From the NCBI RefSeq assembly GCF_039534915.1, contig NZ_BAAAWE010000001.1, positions 2,914,001 through 2,978,000 on the forward strand: a stretch of DNA of 64,000 nt. The letters are read 5' to 3'. Below are positions 45,785-53,927 of the stretch, piece after piece (position 1 is the stretch's first letter; each line of letters opens with the position of its first letter). Below the pieces are notes generated by a model, which made no database searches, was not told where the DNA came from, and was given only the letters and a program-made list of their open reading frames with translations. The position numbers and the translations under genes were made by a program. This stretch comes from Streptomyces roseofulvus (GTDB lineage: Bacteria; Actinomycetota; Actinomycetes; Streptomycetales; Streptomycetaceae).

Positions 45785-47617
45785 ATGAGCCTCACTCTGG
45801 AGCGCCCCGCCAAGGCGCCCGGAACCACCGCGACGCGGCCGCCCGAGGAGGGCGGCCGCCCCGGCCGGGCCAGATGGGTCTGGGGCTGGGCCTACAGCGG
45901 CGTCCTGTCCGTCGTCCTCGCCCTCGTGGTCCTGCTCGGCTACCTGGCCGACGGCATCGCGAGCGGCACGGTCGACTGGGGAGCCCTCCTCACCGACTCC
46001 GTCTGGAGCCCGGGGAACCTCGCCTTCGGCGGCCTGGCCATGATCTACGGATCGGCGGTGGTCTGCGTCCTCGCCCTGGTCCTCGCCGTCCCCGTCGGCT
46101 GGGCGGCGGCCATCGCCCTCTCCGAGTACCTGCCGCCCCGCCTCGCCAAGCCGCTGCGCCTGAGCATCGAACTCCTCGCGGCCGTCCCCTCCATCGTCTA
46201 CGGCCTCATCGGCATCATGGTGATCCGGCCGTTCGTCGCCGGCCTCGGCGACGTGCCGGGCGGCGACAGCATCCTCGCCGCCGGAATCGTCCTCGCCGTG
46301 ATGATCACGCCGACGATCGTGGCGGTGAGCGTGGACGCCCTGGCAGCCGTACCCGGCCGCTACCGGGAGGCCGCGTACTCCCTCGGCCTCACCCGCCGGG
46401 AGGTCGTCCGCTCCGCCGTCCTGCCCCAGGCCCGCTCGGGCATGCGCGCCGGCGTCCTGCTCGGCCTGGCCCGGGCGCTCGGCGAGGCCATCGCGGTCTT
46501 CATGGTCATCGGCCGTGCCGACGGCCGGCTCCCGGAGTCGTTCGGCGACTTCTTCTCCTCGCTCGTCCGCCCCGGCCAGACCCTCACCACCAAGCTGGCC
46601 GGCCCCGAGCCGATGCTCGCCGGAACCTCCGGCCCCTACTTCGCCGCCCTGTGCGGCCTCGGCATGATCCTGCTGGCCCTCGTCGCCGCGGCCACCGTCT
46701 GGGGCACCCGCGGCGCCTCGGCCCAGGTCCGGCGCGGACCGCGCGTACGACGGACCTCCGCGTGGATGCGCGGCCCCAAGGACCGGCTGACCACGGCCGT
46801 GCGCTACGGCGCCCTGCTGCTGCCGACCGCCCTCCTGCTCGGCATGGTCGGCATCCTGCTGGCCCGCGGCGGAACGGCGCTCAATCCGGCCTTCTGGTTC
46901 ACCCCGTCGGCCGGCGCCTCCGACGGGGGCATCCGCGACCAGATCGTCGGCACGCTCCTGCTCCTCGCGACCACCGCGCTGATCGCGCTTCCGCTCGGCT
47001 ACGGAGCGGGCATCGTGATCGGGACCCGTGCCTCCGCGAAGACCTCCCGGATCCTGGAGACGCTGACCGTGGCGGTCGGCGGGACGCCCACCATCCTGCT
47101 CGGTCTGGCGGGTTACGTGCTGCTGTGCACGACCATGGGCTGGGGTCGTTCCTGGCTGGCCGGCGCCGTCGTCCTGGTGCCCGTCGTGGTGCCGGTCGTC
47201 GCCCTCACCACAGCCGGCCGCGTCCGCGGCATGCCGGGCGAACTCACCGAGAGCGCCCTCGCGCTGGGCCTGACCCGGGCGCAGTACATCCGCTCCGTGG
47301 TCATCCCCTACACCTGGCCGGCCACGCTCACGGGACTGCTGCTCGGACTGGCCCGCGCGGCGGGCGAGACGGCTCCCCTGATCTTCACGGCCACCGTGTT
47401 CTTCGGAGCCCCCGCCCTCCCGACCGGCATCGTCAACGCCCCGGTGCAGGCCCTGCCCACGCACATCTTCACCCTGTCGCAGGACTCCGGCGCCCCCGAG
47501 GCGATCGCCCAGGCGTGGGGCAGCGCCCTCGTCCTGGTGCTGATCACCGCCGGACTGCTCAGCCTGGCCGTCTTCCTGCGCAACCGATTCGAAGGAGCAC
47601 GACGTTGGACAACGTGA
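45785..47617 (+). CDS. Fused PstC-PstA permease
   Basis: Single chain of 610 residues containing two binding-protein-dependent permease domains: the first half PstC-like (YREAAYSLGLTRREVVRSAVLPQA coupling loop near residue 195), the second PstA-like (LTESALALGLTRAQYIRSVVIPY near 500). Normally these are separate genes. A flexible Arg-rich linker joins them. It starts three bases after pstS and overlaps the ATPase start. Confidence 0.9.
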   Translation: MSLTLERPAKAPGTTATRPPEEGGRPGRARWVWGWAYSGVLSVVLALVVLLGYLADGIASGTVDWGALLTDSVWSPGNLAFGGLAMIYGSAVVCVLALVLAVPVGWAAAIALSEYLPPRLAKPLRLSIELLAAVPSIVYGLIGIMVIRPFVAGLGDVPGGDSILAAGIVLAVMITPTIVAVSVDALAAVPGRYREAAYSLGLTRREVVRSAVLPQARSGMRAGVLLGLARALGEAIAVFMVIGRADGRLPESFGDFFSSLVRPGQTLTTKLAGPEPMLAGTSGPYFAALCGLGMILLALVAAATVWGTRGASAQVRRGPRVRRTSAWMRGPKDRLTTAVRYGALLLPTALLLGMVGILLARGGTALNPAFWFTPSAGASDGGIRDQIVGTLLLLATTALIALPLGYGAGIVIGTRASAKTSRILETLTVAVGGTPTILLGLAGYVLLCTTMGWGRSWLAGAVVLVPVVVPVVALTTAGRVRGMPGELTESALALGLTRAQYIRSVVIPYTWPATLTGLLLGLARAAGETAPLIFTATVFFGAPALPTGIVNAPVQALPTHIFTLSQDSGAPEAIAQAWGSALVLVLITAGLLSLAVFLRNRFEGARRWTT

Positions 47618-48315
47618 CGACGGGGAACGCCGGCCCGCGAAACGTGATCGCCGTCCGCGACCTGCGGGTTCTGGACGGGAAGAAGACCCTGGTCGGTCCG
47701 GTCGACTTCGAGCTGCCCGCCGGCTCCACGACCGGCCTGTGCGGCCCGTCCGGCGCCGGCAAGTCGACGGTGCTGCGCGCCTTGGTCGATCTGCTGCCGC
47801 ACGGCCTGCGGCGGGAGGGCGAGGTGCGGGTGCTGGGCGAGCCGGTCCGGTACGGCAAGGGCGACGCGGACCTGCGGAGCACGGTCGTCCTGGTGCCGCA
47901 GACGCCGGTGGTGTTCGGCGGAAGCATCATGGACAACGCCCTGTTCGGCCTGCGTCACCTGGTCCGCGCCTCCCGGACGGAGATGCGGGACCGGATGGAG
48001 AAGGCGCTGCGGGAGTCGGGCCTGTGGAACGAGGTCCGCGACCGGCTCGACACCCCTGCCCAGTCCCTCTCCAACGGCCAGCGCCAGCGCCTGTGCCTGG
48101 CCCGGGCCCTCGCCCTGGAGCCGGCGGCGCTCCTGCTGGACGAGCCGACCAGCGCCCTGGACGAACGCAGCCGCGACACCGTCGAGGAGTCGGTGGCGGC
48201 GCTGCGCGGGAACCGCACGGTCCTGCTGGTGTCGCACGACCCCGGCCAGGTGGAACGGCTCTGCGACCGCACCGTCCGGCTGGAACTGCCGCAGTCGGCG
48301 GCTCTGCTCTCCTGA
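47605..48315 (+). CDS. pstB: PstB-like phosphate ABC transporter ATPase
   Basis: ATPase of 236 residues. Walker A GPSGAGKST, signature LSNGQRQRLC (SNG instead of SGG), Walker B LLLDEPTSALD and switch VSHD are seen. The TTG 47605 start has GAAGGAG at ideal spacing; GTG 47614 overlaps the permease stop and is the alternative. Shorter than standard PstB (about 250-260). It ends the operon at a strong terminator. Confidence 0.9.
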   Translation: MDNVTTGNAGPRNVIAVRDLRVLDGKKTLVGPVDFELPAGSTTGLCGPSGAGKSTVLRALVDLLPHGLRREGEVRVLGEPVRYGKGDADLRSTVVLVPQTPVVFGGSIMDNALFGLRHLVRASRTEMRDRMEKALRESGLWNEVRDRLDTPAQSLSNGQRQRLCLARALALEPAALLLDEPTSALDERSRDTVEESVAALRGNRTVLLVSHDPGQVERLCDRTVRLELPQSAALLS

Positions 48316-48333
48316 CCTGCCGAAAAGCATGAA

Positions 48334-48378
48334 CCGGGCCCGTTCCGTCGTGAGGCAAGCACGACGGAACGGGCCCGG
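48334..48378. terminator. Strong convergent terminator (19-bp stem)
   Basis: Perfect 19-bp inverted repeat (48334-48352 / 48360-48378) with loop AGGCAAG between pstB (plus) and arsT (minus). Confidence 0.95.
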
Positions 48379-48385
48379 CGCCCTT

Positions 48386-49390
48386 TCAGACCACGTCGAC
48401 GAGCGCGGTGCCGGCGGCAGGCTCGGCGTCCCGGAGGGCCGCGAGGTACCGCTCCGCGTCGAGGGCGGCGGCGCAGCCGGAACCCGCGGCGGTGATCGCC
48501 TGGCGGTAGATGTGGTCGACGACGTCACCGGCGCCGAAGACGCCCGGCAGGCTCGTACGGGTCGACGGGGAGCGCGTCTTCAGGTAGCCCTCGTCGTCGA
48601 GTTCGAGCTGGTCGGCGAAGAGCTCGGTGCGCGGGTCGTGGCCGATGGCGATGAACAGGCCGGTCGCGTCCAGCTCCCGGGTCCCGCCCGTGAGGACGTC
48701 GCGCAGGACGACGCCGGACAGCATGCCGTCCGTCTCCTTGATCTCGGCGACCTCGCTGTCGAAGGCGAAGGAGATCTTGTCGTCGGCGAAGGCGCGGTTC
48801 TGCATGGTCTTGGACGCGCGCAGGGTCGAGCGGCGGTGGACGACGGTGACCGAGCGGGCGAAGCGGGTGAGGAAGGTGGCCTCCTCCATGGCGGTGTCGC
48901 CGCCGCCGACCACGACGATGTCGCGGTCACGGAAGAAGAAGCCGTCGCAGGTGGCGCACCAGGACACGCCCCGCCCGGACAGCTCGTCCTCCTTGGGCAG
49001 GCCGAGCTTCCGGTAGCCGGAGCCGGTGGCGATGATCACGGCCTTGGCGCGGTGGACGGTGCCGGCGGAGTCGGTGAGGAGCTTGATGTCGCCGGCGAGG
49101 TCCACGGCGACGATGTCGTCGTCGATCATCTCGGCGCCGAACCGCTCGGCCTGGGCCCGCATGTTGTCCATGAGGTCGGGGCCGTCGATGCCGGTGGGGA
49201 AGCCGGGGAAGTTCTCGACCTCGGTGGTCGTGGTGAGGGAGCCGCCGACGAAGACGGAGCTGCCGAAGAGGAGCGGCTTCAGCTGGGCACGGGCGGTGTA
49301 GAGCGCGGCGGTGTACCCGGCGGGGCCGGAGCCGATGATGATGACCTCGCGGACGTCGTTCTCGGCGCCGGTCGTGGTGGTCGTCGTCAT
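48386..49390 (-). CDS. arsT: Thioredoxin reductase (ArsT)
   Basis: NADPH:thioredoxin reductase of 334 residues. FAD motif IIIGSGPAGYTAALY, redox pair WCATCDG, NADPH motif VVVGGGDTAMEEA and the C-terminal GVFGAGDVVD are complete. It follows arsC in the same operon, so it probably regenerates thioredoxin for arsenate reduction, as arsT in the arsRBOCT cluster of Streptomyces. ATG 49390 (frame begins MTTTTTTG). Confidence 0.94.
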   Translation of the reverse strand: MTTTTTTGAENDVREVIIIGSGPAGYTAALYTARAQLKPLLFGSSVFVGGSLTTTTEVENFPGFPTGIDGPDLMDNMRAQAERFGAEMIDDDIVAVDLAGDIKLLTDSAGTVHRAKAVIIATGSGYRKLGLPKEDELSGRGVSWCATCDGFFFRDRDIVVVGGGDTAMEEATFLTRFARSVTVVHRRSTLRASKTMQNRAFADDKISFAFDSEVAEIKETDGMLSGVVLRDVLTGGTRELDATGLFIAIGHDPRTELFADQLELDDEGYLKTRSPSTRTSLPGVFGAGDVVDHIYRQAITAAGSGCAAALDAERYLAALRDAEPAAGTALVDVV

Positions 49391-49397
49391 GGTGAGG

Positions 49398-49829
49398 TCA
49401 GTTCTCCTGCTTCTCGGCGTTCTTGGAGTCGATCTCGGCGATGAGGCCCTCGATGAGCGTCTTGATCTCGTCGCGGATGGGCCGGACGGCTTCGACCCCC
49501 TGGCCGGCCGGGTCCTCCAGGACCCAGTCGAGGTAGGTCTTGCCGGGGAAGTACGGGCAGGCGTCGCCGCAGCCCATGGTGATGATGTAGTCCGACGCCT
49601 GCGCGGCCTCGACGGTGAGGACCTTCGGCTTCTGGTCGGAGATGTCGATGCCGAGCTCGGCCATGGCGGCCACCGCGGCCGGGTTGACCTGGTCGCCCGG
49701 GAGGGAGCCGGCGGACCGGACCTCGACACGGTCGCCCGCGAGGTGCCGGAGGAATCCGGCGGCCATCTGGGACCGGCCCGCGTTGTGGACGCAGACGAAC
49801 AGCACGGACGCGAGCGGGGACTCGGACAT
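49398..49829 (-). CDS. arsC: Arsenate reductase ArsC (thioredoxin-coupled)
   Basis: Low-molecular-weight tyrosine-phosphatase-fold reductase of 143 residues converting As(V) to As(III). The active-site loop is FVCVHNAGRS (CX5R), and two further Cys in MGCGDACPYFPG complete the relay Cys set of the thioredoxin-coupled class. Head of a minus-strand unit with arsT, divergent from arsR-acr3-arsO. Confidence 0.95.
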   Translation of the reverse strand: MSESPLASVLFVCVHNAGRSQMAAGFLRHLAGDRVEVRSAGSLPGDQVNPAAVAAMAELGIDISDQKPKVLTVEAAQASDYIITMGCGDACPYFPGKTYLDWVLEDPAGQGVEAVRPIRDEIKTLIEGLIAEIDSKNAEKQEN

Positions 49830-49881
49830 CGGTTCTTCCTTCGTGACAGACGGGCATCAACCTGGACTGGCATCACCCTTC

Positions 49882-49901
49882 ACTGATGTGACAGTATCAG
49901 T
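49882..49901. promoter_or_regulatory. ArsR operator between arsC and arsR
   Basis: Dyad ACTGAT-N8-ATCAGT ending two bases before the arsR ATG at 49904, in the 74-base divergent promoter. Different in sequence from the CATAGA family, as expected for a different ArsR. Confidence 0.65.
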
Positions 49902-49903
49902 CC

Positions 49904-50212
49904 ATGCTGACGTCAGTCGACACTGAGCTGTTGAAGGTCCTCGCCGACCCGCTGCGGCTCCAGATCGTGACCCTGCTCGCCCGCGAGACCCTGTGCACCA
50001 CGCACCTGGTCGAGGAGACCGGAGCCAGACAGACCAACCTCTCGAACCACCTCAAGGTGCTGCGGGAGGCGGGCGTGGTGGAGACGGAGCCGTGCGGCCG
50101 GTTCACGTACTACCGGCTGCGGCCCGACGTCATCGAGCAGCTCGCCGGCCAGTTCGCCGGCCTCGCCGCCACCGCCCGCGCCCACGCCGACTCCAAGAGG
50201 TCCTGCCCGTGA
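49904..50212 (+). CDS. arsR: ArsR repressor of the arsCT / acr3-arsO divergon
   Basis: Short winged-helix repressor of 102 residues. Cys residues in TLCTTHLVEETGA replace the usual CVCD position, with the reading helix RQTNLSNHLKVLREAG and a C-terminal Cys (KRSCP). Start ATG 49904 directly follows the operator; its stop overlaps acr3 (GTGA). Confidence 0.93.
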   Translation: MLTSVDTELLKVLADPLRLQIVTLLARETLCTTHLVEETGARQTNLSNHLKVLREAGVVETEPCGRFTYYRLRPDVIEQLAGQFAGLAATARAHADSKRSCP

Positions 50213-51294
50213 CCCCCGCCGCCCCCGCGACCGCCGCCGAGGACTCCTCGGTCGTCGCGAAGCTGTCGACGCTCGACCGCTTCCTCGCCGTCTGGATCCT
50301 CCTCGCCATGGGCCTCGGCCTCGGTCTGGGGCGGCTGATCCCCGGCATGGACGACGCTCTCGCGAAGGTCGAGATCGGCGGGATCTCGCTGCCGATCGCC
50401 GTCGGGCTGCTGATCATGATGTACCCGGTCCTCGCGAAGGTCCGCTACGACAAGCTCGACGCGGTCACCGGCGACAAGAGGCTCATGGTGTCGTCGCTGG
50501 TCATCAACTGGGTCCTGGGCCCGGCGGTCATGTTCGCGCTGGCCTGGATCTTCCTGCCGGACCTGCCCGAGTACCGCACCGGCCTGATCATCGTCGGCCT
50601 GGCGCGCTGCATCGCCATGGTCATCATCTGGAACGACCTCGCGTGCGGAGACCGTGAGGCCGCCGCCGTCCTGGTCGCCCTGAACTCGGTCTTCCAGGTG
50701 ATCGCCTTCGGCCTGCTGGGCTGGTTCTACCTCGATATCCTGCCGGGCTGGCTCGGTCTCGGAGAGGGCGAGACCCTCGACATCTCGATGGGGAAGATCG
50801 CGCTCAATGTGGTCATCTTCCTCGGAATCCCGCTGCTGGCCGGCTTCCTGACCCGCCGCATCGGGGAGAAGAAGATGGGCCGGGAGTCGTACGAGCGGAA
50901 CTTCCTCCCGAAAATCGGCCCGTGGGCCCTCTACGGCCTGCTCTTCACGATCGTCATCCTCTTCGCTCTCCAAGGAAAGACGATCACCTCGCAGCCGCTC
51001 GACGTCGCCCGCATCGCCCTCCCCCTCCTCGTCTACTTCGCGATCATGTGGTTCGGCACCTTCGCGCTCGGCAAGGCCATCGGCCTGAACTACGACCGCA
51101 CCGCCACCCTCGCCTTCACGGCCGCGGGCAACAACTTCGAGCTCGCCATCGCCGTCGCCATCGCCACCTTCGGCGTCACCTCCGGCCAGGCCCTCTCCGG
51201 CGTCGTCGGCCCGCTCATCGAGGTCCCCGTCCTCGTCGCACTGGTCTACGTCTCACTGGCCTGGCGCAAGAAGTTCGCCCCCGCCCAGCGGTAG
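50209..51294 (+). CDS. acr3: Arsenite efflux permease, ACR3 family
   Basis: Ten-TM arsenite exporter of 361 residues. The ACR3 motifs GLARCIAMVIIWNDLACGD (with the essential Cys) and AAGNNFELAIAVAIA are clear. GTG 50209 overlaps the arsR stop, giving translational coupling. Main As(III) extrusion pump of the island. Confidence 0.96.
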   Translation: MTPAAPATAAEDSSVVAKLSTLDRFLAVWILLAMGLGLGLGRLIPGMDDALAKVEIGGISLPIAVGLLIMMYPVLAKVRYDKLDAVTGDKRLMVSSLVINWVLGPAVMFALAWIFLPDLPEYRTGLIIVGLARCIAMVIIWNDLACGDREAAAVLVALNSVFQVIAFGLLGWFYLDILPGWLGLGEGETLDISMGKIALNVVIFLGIPLLAGFLTRRIGEKKMGRESYERNFLPKIGPWALYGLLFTIVILFALQGKTITSQPLDVARIALPLLVYFAIMWFGTFALGKAIGLNYDRTATLAFTAAGNNFELAIAVAIATFGVTSGQALSGVVGPLIEVPVLVALVYVSLAWRKKFAPAQR

Positions 51295-51314
51295 GCACAG
51301 CCGCCATCACCACC

Positions 51315-51353
51315 GAGGTGCCCCGCTCCGCCGACGCGCGGGCGGGGCACCTC
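51315..51353 (+). terminator. Intra-operon hairpin between acr3 and arsO
   Basis: 12-bp stem GAGGTGCCCCGC / GCGGGGCACCTC with a 15-base loop. Either a partial terminator that lowers arsO expression or an RNA processing/stability element. Confidence 0.6.
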
Positions 51354-51374
51354 CGTCCAGGAGGGAATCCGGGC

Positions 51375-52436
51375 ATGACCCAGCACCAGGCCGTGGACGT
51401 CGTCGTCATCGGCGGAGGCCAGGCCGGCCTCGCCGCCGGCTACCACCTGCGCCGCGCGGGCCTGGACTTCGTCGTCCTGGACGCCGGGACCACCCCGGGT
51501 GGCGCCTGGCAGCACACCTGGGACTCCCTGCACCTCTTCTCCCCCGCCGCGTACTCCTCCCTCCCCGGCCGGCTCATGCCCCCGCAGCCGGGCGAGACGT
51601 ACCCGGACGCCGCCCACGTCGTCGCGTACCTCACCGACTACGAGCAGCGGTACGACCTCCCCGTCCACCGCCCCGTACGCGTGACCGGCGTCCACCGCGA
51701 CGGCGAACTCCTCCGCGTCGAGACCGACTCCGGTACGTATCGGACCCGCGCGGTCATCAGCGCCACCGGCACCTGGTCCCGCCCCTTCATCCCGGCCGTC
51801 CCCGGACGTACGGAGTTCCAGGGCACCCAGCTCCACACCGTGGAATACCGCCGCGCGTCGGACTTCACCGGCCAGAAGGTCATCGTGGTCGGCGGAGGGA
51901 ACTCCGGCGCCCAGATCGCCGCCGACCTCGCGTACGACTCCGACCTGACCTGGGTCACCCTGCGCGAACCCCGCTACCTCGCCGACGACATCGACGGCCG
52001 TGCCCTCTTCGACCACGCCACCGCCCGCCGCAAGGCCCTCGACGAAGGCCGCACCGACACCGGCGGCGTCGCCTCCCTCGGAGACATCGTCGCCGTCCCG
52101 CCCGTGCGCGCCGCCCGCGACGCCGGCCTCCTCAAGGCCCAGCCGATGTTCACCCGCCTCGACGACACCGGCGTGGAGTGGCCCGACGGCACGAGGACGG
52201 ACGCCGACGCGGTGATCTGGTGCACGGGCTTCCGCCCCGCCCTCGCGCACCTCGCGCCGCTCGGCCTGCGCGGCCCCCGAGGCCACATCCCCACGGCCGG
52301 CACCCAGGCCCTCGCCGAACCCCGCCTCCACCTCCTCGGCTACGGCGACTGGACCGGCCCCGCCTCCGCCACCCTCATCGGCGTCGGCCGCCCGGCCCGC
52401 GACGCGGCCCGCGCGATCGCCGACCTCCTGCGCTAG
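51375..52436 (+). CDS. arsO: ArsO flavin-binding monooxygenase
   Basis: FAD/NADPH monooxygenase of 353 residues. FAD motif VVIGGGQAGLAAGYHL, the family segment SLHLFSPAAYSSLPG, NADPH motif VVGGGNSGAQIA and FRPALAHL near the end are present. arsO of the Streptomyces arsRBOCT cluster is the model. The pseudogene at 30963 is a decayed relative. It ends overlapping the convergent arsN gene by four bases. Confidence 0.9.
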   Translation: MTQHQAVDVVVIGGGQAGLAAGYHLRRAGLDFVVLDAGTTPGGAWQHTWDSLHLFSPAAYSSLPGRLMPPQPGETYPDAAHVVAYLTDYEQRYDLPVHRPVRVTGVHRDGELLRVETDSGTYRTRAVISATGTWSRPFIPAVPGRTEFQGTQLHTVEYRRASDFTGQKVIVVGGGNSGAQIAADLAYDSDLTWVTLREPRYLADDIDGRALFDHATARRKALDEGRTDTGGVASLGDIVAVPPVRAARDAGLLKAQPMFTRLDDTGVEWPDGTRTDADAVIWCTGFRPALAHLAPLGLRGPRGHIPTAGTQALAEPRLHLLGYGDWTGPASATLIGVGRPARDAARAIADLLR

Positions 52437-52933
52437 CCGACGACCTGGCTGCGGCGCTCCAGCAGCACCGTGTCCCGCCACCGGCCGTGATGGCGTCCGA
52501 CGCGCTCGCGCCTGCCGATCACGCGGAAGCCCACGCGCTTGTGCAAAGCGAGGCTCGCCGTGTTCTCCGGGAAGATCCCGGACTGGATCGTCCAGATCCC
52601 GGCGGCCTCGGTGGAGGCGATCAGCGCCCGCAGGAGCCCGCCGGCGACGCCGCGCCCGCGGGCCTCGGGGTGGACGTACACCGAATGCTCGACCACCCCC
52701 GCGTAGACGCACCGATCCGAGACGGCGGAGGCGGCGATCCAGCCGAGCACGCGGCCGGCCTCGCCGAGGGCGACGCATCGGTGCTCGGGCAGCCTGGACG
52801 CGTCGAAGGCGTCCCATGTCGGAACCGTGGTCTCGAAGGTCGCGTCGCCCTCCTCGATTCCGGCCTGATAGATGGCGAGGACCTGCTCTGCGTGGTCGGC
52901 CGTCATCGGGGTCACGACGAACTCAGCAGCCAT
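52433..52933 (-). CDS. arsN: ArsN-like GNAT acetyltransferase
   Basis: GNAT enzyme of 166 residues close to phosphinothricin acetyltransferase (VVTPMTADHAEQVLAIYQAGI; ATFETTVPTWDAFD; VEHSVYVHPEARGRGVAGGLL). ArsN1 proteins of this type N-acetylate the arsenic antibiotic arsinothricin and give resistance. Presence in this island fits detoxification of an amino arsonic compound, foreign or self-made. Its start overlaps the upstream arsR gene by 11 bases. Confidence 0.88.
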   Translation of the reverse strand: MAAEFVVTPMTADHAEQVLAIYQAGIEEGDATFETTVPTWDAFDASRLPEHRCVALGEAGRVLGWIAASAVSDRCVYAGVVEHSVYVHPEARGRGVAGGLLRALIASTEAAGIWTIQSGIFPENTASLALHKRVGFRVIGRRERVGRHHGRWRDTVLLERRSQVVG

Positions 52934-53246
52934 CGGGCGTCTCTTCTCCCATGATCGACCGGACCGCGCGCGGGAACACCGACAGGCAGGTGCGGTTCAC
53001 GGCGTACAGGGTCGAGGTGCCCTGCTTCTCGGGCAGGACGAAGCGGACCTCGGCCAGGATCTTCAGATGGTGGGAGACGGTCGACTGGCCGACCTCCACC
53101 TGGGCCACCAGCTCGCCCACGGTCATCGGCCTGCCCGCCCCGGCAAGCAGGTGCAGGAGTCGTACGCGGGTGGGGTCCGCGAGCGCGCGGAACCAAGTGG
53201 CGTACGTGTGGGCCTGCTCGTCGGTGATCGATCCGGTGCTTTTCAT
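52923..53246 (-). CDS. ArsR-family regulator of arsN
   Basis: Winged-helix repressor of 107 residues (FRALADPTRVRLLHLLAG; GQSTVSHHLKILAEV). The CxC metalloid motif is absent (ELVAQVEVG), but Cys residues lie at NRTCLS and the C-terminus (DGC), so the ligand may bind elsewhere. ATCGA/TCGAT half-sites just upstream (53245-53267) are a weak operator candidate. Overlaps arsN. Confidence 0.9.
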   Translation of the reverse strand: MKSTGSITDEQAHTYATWFRALADPTRVRLLHLLAGAGRPMTVGELVAQVEVGQSTVSHHLKILAEVRFVLPEKQGTSTLYAVNRTCLSVFPRAVRSIMGEETPDGC

Positions 53247-53314
53247 CGATCATCGACGATATTCGATATCGGAGAGCTTGGCCAGAGCTGCGACGCCTGC
53301 GAGGATCGCCCGCC

Positions 53315-53824
53315 ATGGACTACACCCTGCACCGCGTGCGAGCGGAGGACTGGCCGGCGTACCGGGCGATACGTCTGGCGATGATCCGGGACACCCCGCT
53401 CGCCTACCTCGAGACCATCGACGACGCGCTCGGCCACCCGGACTCCGAGTGGCAGTTCCGAACGAAGCGCGCGGAGGGCCCCGGCAACATCGGCATCGCT
53501 GCCGTCGGTCCCGAGGGCTCGTGGGTCGGGGTGATGAACGGCTTCCTGCCCGCGCCGGACACGGCCAAGCTCGTGGGCGTCTGGCTGCACCCGGACCACC
53601 GGGGCCCGGCCGGTGGGGCGGCGGCGCTCATGCTGGACGAGATCGTGCGCTGGGCGCGCGAGGAGACGGCCGCCGAGCGCCTCGTCCTCCTGGTCCATGA
53701 GGAAAACCGCCGCGCGATCGGTTTCTACCGGCGCAGTGGCCTCGTCGCGACGGGTCACGAGGAGCCGTACCCCCTGGACGAGAGCCAGCGGGAGCTGGAG
53801 ATGGTGCTCCCCTTGCGTGACTGA
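53315..53824 (+). CDS. GNAT N-acetyltransferase
   Basis: Acetyltransferase of 169 residues with the GNAT core (KLVGVWLHPDHRGPAGGAAAL, acetyl-CoA binding; HEENRRAIGFYRRSGL). Substrate unknown. It converges on the MccB-like gene and lies about 100 bases from it; in microcin C systems a GNAT domain (MccE) acetylates the toxic warhead for self-immunity, so this gene may be an immunity factor. It could equally belong to the arsenic island. Confidence 0.85.
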   Translation: MDYTLHRVRAEDWPAYRAIRLAMIRDTPLAYLETIDDALGHPDSEWQFRTKRAEGPGNIGIAAVGPEGSWVGVMNGFLPAPDTAKLVGVWLHPDHRGPAGGAAALMLDEIVRWAREETAAERLVLLVHEENRRAIGFYRRSGLVATGHEEPYPLDESQRELEMVLPLRD

Positions 53825-53865
53825 TCCGGTCGGCGGTCGGTGAGCGGCGGTGCAATGCCAGGAAG

Positions 53866-53900
53866 CCGGGGGCGGACGGGGTCTCCCCCGTCCGCCCCGG
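53866..53900. terminator. Convergent terminator GNAT / MccB-like
   Basis: GC-rich hairpin (CCGGGGGCGGACGGG pairing with CCCGTCCGCCCCGG) between the converging genes. Confidence 0.75.
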
Positions 53901-53927
53901 CGACCGTTCGCCCCGCGCGCGGCAGCT

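Noticed and set aside
44321..47464. 1047-residue minus-strand ORF covering pstS and the permease
   Set aside because: Only its last 133 codons (the ArsR gene) are protein-like; the rest is a shadow of the pst genes.
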